A DNA stretch of 64,000 bases from Epiperipatus broadwayi. Its lineage: Eukaryota > Onychophora > Udeonychophora > Euonychophora > Peripatidae. Under the pieces are notes generated by a model. It did not search any database and was not told the DNA's origin. It saw nothing but the letters and a program-made list of their open reading frames with translations. Numbering within the stretch: the stretch's first letter is position 1; the number at the start of each line of letters is the position of its first letter. The stretch spans positions 992,001 through 1,056,000 of the forward strand of contig JAQFVV010006426.1 in assembly GCA_028023455.1 (NCBI GenBank), read 5' to 3'. A program made the translations under genes and the position numbers. Below are positions 56,761 to 64,000 of the stretch, one piece after another.

Positions 56761-57639
56761 ATAAATTAAATTGCTATTTTTAAAATATTTTATTATTCTT
56801 TCTTTCTGTTGTTCTTGAATTAAATCTAAAAATAAAACTTAAAATTAGCAACTGAAATTGATGTTATTTGATGATTGATTTCAGTACAGTTAGCTGATCG
56901 ATTGGAATAGCTATAAAAAGAGGAAACAATAGCAGTCGTGTGCTCATGGAAATTATCAAGAAACTGATAACAATTAAAAGAAAAAAATAATTTTATTTTG
57001 CTAAAAAGAAATAGGTAATATTTTTGTTTAAAAATGTGGTTAAAATTTTTATCTTATTTAAATCGACCATTAATATGAAATAAAAAATAAATAACCAGTC
57101 AACTCTGGAGGAGGAAAAAAAGCCACAGTAATATTGCTTATTGTAACAATTGGAAGAAAAAGAACAATACAACAGAATAGTTTGTACAACATTATGTTAT
57201 CATCGGAAGTTTTGCTTAAGTCTATACAGAAAAAGTTTAACCATAATGAAACAATGGTGTATTACATTGTTTATTATATTATCTAAATTGATCTCTGTTT
57301 GCTTATAGACTTTTAAATGATTTTAAGATAACCTAATGTTAAATTTCCTGAATCGAACTATTTAATCTTCTACTTAGCATTTTAATATGGAACTGTTATT
57401 ATTAATTATTTATTCCTGCTACTGTCGTGATGTTTTTAATAATTTATAAAATGAGAAATATTTAAATTATTAATTTATGCATATAATTTGCTATGAGATT
57501 TACAACAGAATGGCTGAAATGTAAAGGATATTTAAATCAATGTTTATTATAACTGTATATCAGTCTGTTTTAAAAATAAAAAAAATGTTTAAACTGAAGC
57601 TAAAACTTACAACTAAAACTGAACTTACTAATCTATACA
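56761..57639. other. No feature seen
   Basis: A+T-rich sequence with no recognisable gene or repeat. Confidence 0.5.
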
Positions 57640-57765
57640 TGTAAAATAATATAGGTGCTATTGCACCTGAACGCAAAGCTATTTTATGCTTAAAACAAAA
57701 TAAAATTATACTATTCTGTGAGTGCTTTCAAGAGATGTGCTCTCATCTTCATAATCTATACATAT
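57640..57765 (-). mobile_element. Solo Penelope-like 3' terminus with hammerhead-like motif
   Basis: Minus strand from 57758: ATGAAGA (CUGAAGA core with only the first base changed) - TGAGAGCACATCTCTT (stem II) - GAAA - GCAC - TC - ACAGAATAG, then a TTTTATTTTGTTTTAAGC stretch. That stretch parallels the TTTTATTAAATTTTATTTTT AAGC seen after the motif in the 44101 copy. No coding part remains. Confidence 0.5.
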
Positions 57766-58832
57766 AATATGCTATAGTTACCTATAGTGAAATGTACATT
57801 TTGGTTAGACCTATTGTGATAATCTATAATTGGGTTTCCAAAATAGAAGGAAAAAAAAAATCTAGAAACTGTCATTAAGTCGTATATTCTGTAAGGGTAG
57901 CTTACAACCTTGTCACATCATCTCAGATTAACTCACATCACCGAATTGTGCCATGGAAAATATGTGCTTAACCCGTAGATTACTTAGCAATTTAGTATAT
58001 TTTTTTAAGACTCACATATACATGTTAAACATCTGATTTATTAGTGATTAAAACACTTAATCCCACAATAGTTTAATTTTTCTATCATAGTGAAAAAATT
58101 ATAAGTAATCAAATTAAACATTCTAAAAAATTCAATCAAATATAAAAACTATACTAAAACAAAAAAAATCAGTGTTGTACGTCGCAAACTAAACCAGAAC
58201 AATAATAAAGACGTTTGACAAGACACATGAAATAATGACCTAATCTCAAATGAATCACTAGGTGACCAACTATAGAAATGAAATTAAAACTTCAATAAAT
58301 AATTGCTTTAGCCCAATTTCTATAAATAAAATATACACAACAAAAGGAAATCATATCAGTGTTTAAGGAAATGCAAGATGCAACACACTAACAGTCAGAA
58401 ATGAATTAATCTCATTTTCAAACTGAATATTGTATAAAAATAGTTTGAATCTTCATTTTTTCTTTTTCAAAATAATGCTTTTGCTAAATAAAAGTCAACC
58501 TCATTATACTTAAATTTTGAATGCTATAAAATGAACATATATATTTGAAATGAAATAGATTTTGAATAGCGCTGAAGTAATTAGAAAATCATACTAGCAA
58601 TTAAATTCAAAATTAATAAGTAAATCGTTCAACTTAAAGAAGTAAATAATTTTATTTTATTTTATTTTAAGAAACATTAACTCTTCATGCATGAGGAGAG
58701 AGAAAGTAAATAGTCATTAATAACTGAGGAAAAGAAACAAAATAATTCTTATACATATATCACTATTAAATGCTAAACTGGAATTAAATGAAATCCGTAT
58801 ATGATATAAATGGCTGTACAATGTTTTTTGGC
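57766..58832. other. No feature seen
   Basis: A+T-rich sequence with nothing recognised. Confidence 0.5.
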
Positions 58833-58835
58833 TAA

Positions 58836-59054
58836 AGTAATGAGGCCATAGGAGCAAATGTCATTTCTGGAGCCATGAAAGCATGGTGTCTTCACTTATC
58901 TATTGCCACAAAGCCTAAAGAAACATCTACTGTTTTTGGAGAAATGCCTGTGTATGAACCAAGAGAAAACAACTGGAGAAGAGCACTACCACTTTCTGAA
59001 AGAGCAGTGTGTTATCGTTATCCAAGGAGATCGGTCTTAAAAAGGATGAACTGA
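58836..59054 (+). other. Short open frame with protein-like composition
   Basis: An open stretch with ATG at 58875 encodes 59 residues, including KAWCLHLSIATKPKETSTVF, GEMPVYEPRENNWRRALPLS and ERAVCYRYPRRSVLKRMN, then TGA. The frame is open from 58836 and preceded by CTAAAG, a weak acceptor. The composition (W, R, P, E) is unlike the chance frames nearby. I do not recognise the family. It may be an exon, a retrocopy or a transposon remnant. The minus-strand frame across it (58927-59205) looks like a shadow. Confidence 0.3.
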
Positions 59055-59908
59055 TAATATGAAGGACATTTCCAGCATACTCATCAGATTTTAACCAACA
59101 TAATTGATTGAAAATTTTGTTGTTTTCCATTGTTATATATATATATTTATTTATTTTCATTTCTACACTTGAAAGCAGAATTATCTGAATCTCGGAAAAG
59201 TTCATTTTAAGAATAAGAAAGGTGGGAAGCAGTTAAGGTTTAATCAAGCTTTTTTTATTATTAAATAAAATTTAGATCAGCTTACCCTCCCATCACCGAT
59301 ATGATTCTGACATACTAATGGAGAATAAAAAGAGGTAAGATTTTGATAATATTCCACATTAAGTACTACACTAAATGCAGGACAGAATTTTTTATTGTTG
59401 ATCGTTAAGAAATATTTTATTTATTTCTTCTTGCATGGACATTCTTCCTATTAATATTAGGGGTATTCATGGATAAGGAAGGGTCCCCAAGAAGATTGAT
59501 TACTATCAACATGAACTGGGCAACGATAATCATTTAAATGTGACTGTAAATAATATTGATTTAGCCACTCAGATTCGCAGTCTTATAAAAATTTTTTTTT
59601 CTATATTTACGCATTTGTAAATAATTGGTAACAAATACATGAATTTTTACCAGGTTAGAGATAAGTATTTCATTATTTTAAATAACAATATGGTAGAAGC
59701 TCATCCTTGACGTAGCCGATTATATAACTCATTATTGTTAAACTATTTTGTGTTATTTTCTTGTTGTTGTCATTCAATAAATGTCACAGAATTTATTATT
59801 TTAATCTGGTCTCTAGTTCATCATTATTATATAGCTCAGCATCATTACTATTACTATTATTATACAAATAGGCATTCACACCAATTAATATAATAACTTG
59901 AATATGTA

Positions 59909-59923
59909 TACACACACACACAC
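59909..59923 (+). repeat. (CA)n microsatellite
   Basis: A short run of seven to eight CA units. Confidence 0.9.
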
Positions 59924-60761
59924 CTTATTCTATTAGCGGTGATACTAGAGAATATTTAGAAAGTTTGGATAATCATTCATCATCTGTATAGAGATGCAAT
60001 AGTTACTGACCAGTGTAATTTCATCCATCTTAAGACAATCTAAAGCAATTATCCCCTGAGGTTGAATACTGTGGTATAACGAGCCAGGAAGGGGTGAGAA
60101 CTGGATGAACTAACCCAAATTGGGACTAAGTTAATAAAAATATACAGAGCTAGTCTATTGGAAGTAGATACAATCATAGGTTATGTATTTCATCACATAA
60201 TCATTGGCATTCTATCTGAAGAACCAAAGTCCAACCATAGTAAGATGTGTCCTCCCCTCTTTTCTGAGTAAATCCCCAGCCCATTACAATATGTATAAAA
60301 TGAAATATTTTATGAATTAATTCAAATGCTGCAGTAAATTTGTGTTTTTATCAAGAATATGTTTTATCTGGAAAACAGATTTCTTCCAAATTTGAATCAC
60401 TTATAGATGAAAGAATAAAACTTTTGAGAATAGACTTTTGCAGAATTCACTATTGGGATTCATTTATTATTATTATTAAAGTTTATTTTCAGAAGTATGA
60501 ATGAATGGAAGAAAACAAAACATTAATGAATTGATTGTTTAAACTTATCATCAGAGGTGTGTTGGTAAACATGAAAATTAACTTTTCTTTTATTTTAATT
60601 TTTTCTCACTTTTAATTTTGAATTGTTATGCTTAAGAAAAATATGTTTAATATTTGTCATGTTGAATTTTAAAATGTATATTATATATGTGGGTATGAGA
60701 TGATATAGAATGTAGATATATTTAAGGTGTGGTAAGTAATAACTTTATTTTGACATTTCAG

Positions 60762-60796
60762 TGGAACTTCGCTGGACAAATGTTATTAAACAATAA
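60762..60796 (+). CDS. Possible terminal exon of the divergent gene
   Basis: A good acceptor (TTTTGACATTTCAG|TGG) is followed by a phase-compatible reading, LELRWTNVIKQ and stop. Joined to 51029-51113 this would make a protein of only about 39 residues. Other plus-strand acceptors I tried downstream of 51113 (for example 51826, 52250, 53492, 60859) give an immediate stop in this phase. This is weak evidence: the match is only splice-site and phase compatibility, and more exons may lie beyond the window. Confidence 0.2.
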
Positions 60797-62844
60797 CACT
60801 TTTGATAATTTAGTCATTTATTTAGAATATTATATTTATTATAATTGTTTTATATTTCAGAAGTTAAAGATAAAACAGCCTAGAGTGTTTTGTTCTGAAA
60901 AATTATTTTTCATATCGTGCTAATTGCTATGTGAAATTTATAAAGAATATTTGCATCGTAATGAATGATATGCATATTGTTATTATCATTAGACTATATT
61001 AGTGAATTATAATTAGTTAGAGTGACTATAGTCCTGCTGTTAAGCATGTATTTATTTTTTGTGGTGGAATTTTATATGTTATTTCCAAGTTATATCTTAG
61101 CTGTTGTTTAAAAAGGTACAATAATATTATATTTGTAGTTTATTGCTTAGGTGTGCTTACAGTGTTTTAAACTCAAAGATTTCTTGTCAAAATGTAATTG
61201 TTGGTTTATATAGGTATTCAGTTCTTTTTTATGTTTTATTCCTGTAGCATGTAGAATAAATCGTAAACATAGGTCTTCTAGTCATGTGTGCAGATTTGAC
61301 CATTATAATGTAATTCCCATAAGCTTCCTATTTCTAGTTATTCAAGTCTTTACAAGAAAAACCCAATTACAGATATCACACTTAATTTAGCAATTATATG
61401 TTGAAGTCTTGATGAAAGTTATTCCATCCAAATAAATTTACGTATTTGTGCATAGTTGCAAAATCTAGGACTTACATCCTCTATGTGTGTAGGGTTAGTA
61501 ATACTATGAATATTCCTTAGCATTACACATAGGCGACTGTTAATGATAATTTAAGTATAATAATTGAAATAATCATGACTTAATCATGATAGCAAGAAAG
61601 ACAGTCAATTAAATTATAAATTGGTAATTAGAAGATAGTTTACAATTACATTTAAAAAAAATTATAAGAGGAATAATTATAATACATTATTTTTAAATAT
61701 ATTAATTTTAAATTTACAACTATTTTAAGTATGACTTAAGTTATTATTGAGTCCAAAGTATTGGAATTTATTCATAAGTGTATTGAATATTCTTTCAGAA
61801 ATTATACTTATGAAGAGTTTAATTATTATCAAATAGTTAATTAAAGCAAAGTATATGCTTATTCATTAAATGAAGGAATTAGGTATTTGCTACAAAAGAT
61901 AAAATATGTTTTTAAACCAATATTAATGGTTAGTTCAAAAGTACTTACTGTTATAATAGTATTTTAGATTGTTTATATTAGTACAACTAAAGTAAAGTGT
62001 AACTTATAATTGTGCCAGCCTTAATGAAAATTTTTACTCACTTGAAAATATAATGGTGTAGAAAACATTTGTATTGTTTATTTGAAAAGAATAAAGGAAA
62101 CTTAATTGTTGAAATTAATTGATTAGCAATCTAAGTTGTTGTCAATTGTATAAAAAAACTTGTAACTTTAGATTAGTTCTATTGAAATGTGTAAACACTT
62201 ATTCACTAAAAAGTCTTATGTTTTATATGACGTAAATAAAACTTTATTAATGTTTTTGTAAATTATGAAAATTTGTGTTTATAATAAATTGTTGATTTTT
62301 GTGAAATTTAAAGTTTGTCGTATTGCCATTATTTAGTTTTTCTATTTCTATTTGTCATTTGATTCAATATTTATATTATATTTAAATTGCAGACTGATAA
62401 ATTATTTTATTTGAAAATATTTATTACACCTGGGTCTCATTTTATGCTGTAGATAGATTCCTCAGAAATGCGCACAAAAGAAATTGCAAAAAAATAGACT
62501 TACCTTGAAAAATGGAGGATATGTACTGTAATTTTCAAAAATCACATAAAAGCAAAGCAATAACGTAAAATTACGTGAAAATTAGAATAAAAAAAAAATA
62601 AGGAAATAAAATATGGCTAATAAAAAATTTTAAATTTGAAAAAATTTGATACAAGACAAACTTTTTTTATTAATTACAGTATTTAATTTTATTCAAAATA
62701 ATATTTTTATGTGTAATTTGCAGTATTTTACATTTTTTTATACATGTACAGTATTTTAATCATTATCGCTATTTGACGATACGCAGGTTCATTTGTGAAC
62801 GGGTAAGACATCAGATTCGTGACAAGAGGAAATACAACTAGCGC

Positions 62845-62996
62845 CAACTTCATTTTTTAATTGCTCCTATAATGAACTCGTCCAAACTAAAATGTTTTCC
62901 AATCACTATTGAACCGTCTCATTTCGCTAAGCGATCTAAAATTGAAATTTTTGTTTCCAAAGAAATTCCTTTTCTTGGGTGTTTTTTCCTCTCCAT
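62845..62996 (-). pseudogene. Pogo/Tigger transposase N-terminal helix-turn-helix fragment
   Basis: From ATG at 62996 the frame reads MERKKHPRKGISLETKISIL DRLAK, an in-frame TGA (62921-62919), then DGSIVIGKHFSLDEFIIGAI KK. This is the CENP-B/psq-type helix-turn-helix at the N-terminus of pogo-family transposases (pattern ETK-x-x-IL-x-x-L...G..IGK.F.L.E..I..I), which binds the element ends. It carries one stop and no DDE domain, so it is dead. Confidence 0.8.
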
Positions 62997-63067
62997 TAGG
63001 GTAAACTAAAAGTTTAAAATAAAAATAAGAACTTAGACTTATAATAATAAAAAGACACCTACTCACC

Positions 63068-63282
63068 ACTGTTGGGCAAAATTTAATTAAAATTAACAAT
63101 TAAAAATTAAATTTTTATTTTTGTCTTTAATTATTTAATTTTCAATTTCGTTTAAAAATCAAATTTCATTGTTTCACATCACATTAATATCAGATCACAT
63201 TACGTAATTTTTAAATTAATAATTACAATTAAAAATCAGATTTTAATTTTTAATTGTCAAATTTAATTGTGCCCACCGCTGT
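63068..63282. mobile_element. 215 bp hAT-type MITE nested in the pogo element
   Basis: TACTCACC occurs exactly at both edges (63060-63067 and 63283-63290), an 8 bp target duplication. The ends ACTGTTGGGCAAAATTTAAT and, inverted, ACAGCGGTGGGCACAATTAA are the (CA)GTGGTGGGC-type termini common in hAT MITEs. The interior is nearly pure A+T with an inverted-repeat tendency (ACAATTAAAAATTAAA and its reverse). It has no coding capacity. Confidence 0.88.
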
Positions 63283-63510
63283 TACTCACCTTTTAAAAAT
63301 AAACTTGCGGACACTAAATGTTTAAAATGCAAAAACAACAACTTGCATAATATAGGCATCTATAATGTTTGAACAGATTTACATTATAATCTTGTAAAAT
63401 TTAATGTGTGTATATAAATTGGGCAAATCTTGATTTTAAGTGAATTATGAACTTCTTTATTGCATAAAATCTATTACAGTACTATTGTAAAGCACTGAAA
63501 ATATTGATAT

Positions 63511-63630
63511 TATTAGATGGAAGTCGAACTCCGATAATGCGCTATTACTTTAAATCTAACATGTGAGTGCGCAAAATTTATAATATTTAAAGTAATAGTG
63601 CATTATCGGAGCTCAACTTTTGATCTAATA
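63511..63630. repeat. 45 bp palindrome nested in the pogo element
   Basis: Left arm 63511-63555 (CTCCGATAATGCGCTATTAC, TTTAAAT) and right arm 63585-63630 (ATTTAAAGTAATAGTGCATT, ATCGGAG) are reverse complements with a few differences. The spacer is 29 bp. It could be a separate small insertion or a fold of the host element. Confidence 0.85.
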
Positions 63631-64000
63631 ATTTTTATTGCATAAAAGAAAACAGCACACAAAAATATTAAGAAGAAATATGAATTGCATAACTTCAAAA
63701 TCACATTTAAAAAATCCGCATAAAAAGAGACTTGGATGTATATTAATGAAAATCATTTATGAAGATAATGGTTTTATTAAAGTATATATGACAATTTGGT
63801 TCATGAATTATCATTGTGTCATAGAAGCTTTCAAAGAAATCAAAATTTGTTGGATCATGCACAAGAGTGTCATGTTTAATCATCACATATGATTATGTCA
63901 TAGTAAGTTTAAGAAATTGCGTTTAGGTATTTAAAATTGATAACAATTAATAATATTATCATTTGACTTATTTTTGCATTCAAATATAGAACTTTTTATT

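Larger units (their letters stand above)
59055..62426. other. No gene seen apart from the candidate exon at 60762
   Basis: The segment 59440-60290 is slightly less A+T-rich, with GGAAGGGTCCCC and GGAAGGGGTGAG words, but shows no reading frame or known repeat. The remainder is A+T-rich. Confidence 0.45.
62427..63738 (-). mobile_element. Defective pogo/Tigger DNA transposon (1.3 kb)
   Basis: The left end CACCTGGGTCTCATTTTATG (62427) matches the inverse of the right end GCATAAAAAGAGACTTGGATG (to 63738). TA sits immediately outside both ends (62425-62426 and 63739-63740), the Tc1/mariner-type duplication. The subterminal TTTTATGC words and GATTCCTCAGAAATGCGCAC are typical of Tigger-like elements. 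A transposase N-terminal fragment lies inside on the minus strand. The DDE part is deleted, and the element carries two younger insertions. Confidence 0.8.

Noticed and set aside
1-64000. tRNA, rRNA, CRISPR or bacterial operon features
   Set aside because: None were recognised. The introns, poly(A) signal and retroelements show nuclear animal DNA.

Overview
This is animal (metazoan) nuclear DNA. It is very A+T-rich, by eye roughly three quarters A+T, and full of long homopolymer runs, with 7.8-15 kb GT-AG introns and several classes of degraded transposable element. It is not bacterial, and most open frames in it are chance frames or decayed transposon pieces. The LINE with an SGNH-type domain resembles families I associate with chelicerates, while the cephalopod-like foldback family and long introns would also suit a mollusc. 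I cannot settle the phylum from sequence alone.

The backbone is one intact host gene on the minus strand: EMG1/NEP1, the SPOUT-family pseudouridine N1-methyltransferase of 18S rRNA. Six coding exons (50952-50806, 42077-41976, 41749-41608, 33781-33723, 18540-18391, 8588-8475) join in frame through consensus splice sites into a 237-residue protein. Together they cover about 42.5 kb. None of the exons is obvious as a long ORF. A second gene starts 76 bp away on the plus strand (ATG at 51029), so 50953-51028 is a compact bidirectional promoter; only its first coding exon is convincing.

Layout. 1-8460: downstream flank with copies of a foldback repeat family and two other palindromic elements. 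8475-18390: exon 6 and intron 5, holding a decayed LINE and a 1.17 kb terminal-inverted-repeat element with internal tandem repeats. 18391-33722: exon 5 and intron 4, holding a minus-strand LTR retrotransposon (19168-26291) whose left LTR is split by two head-to-tail LINE copies, plus a full foldback element. 33723-41607: exon 4 and intron 3, with another foldback element and LINE pieces. 41608-42077: exons 3 and 2. 42078-50805: intron 1, with two Penelope-like retroelement copies facing away from each other, a 1.1 kb foldback and a LINE tail. 51029-64000: divergent gene start, then a mostly empty flank with a foldback cluster (55565-56760), a Penelope-like tail with a hammerhead-like fold, and a pogo/Tigger element (62427-63738) that itself carries a 215 bp hAT-type MITE with a perfect 8 bp target duplication.

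The genes do not form an operon. The shared theme is a housekeeping ribosome-biogenesis gene whose introns act as a refuge for transposons. The most interesting structures are the 5'-to-5' Penelope pair with ribozyme-like termini, the nested LINE-in-LTR insertion, and the recurrent foldback family.
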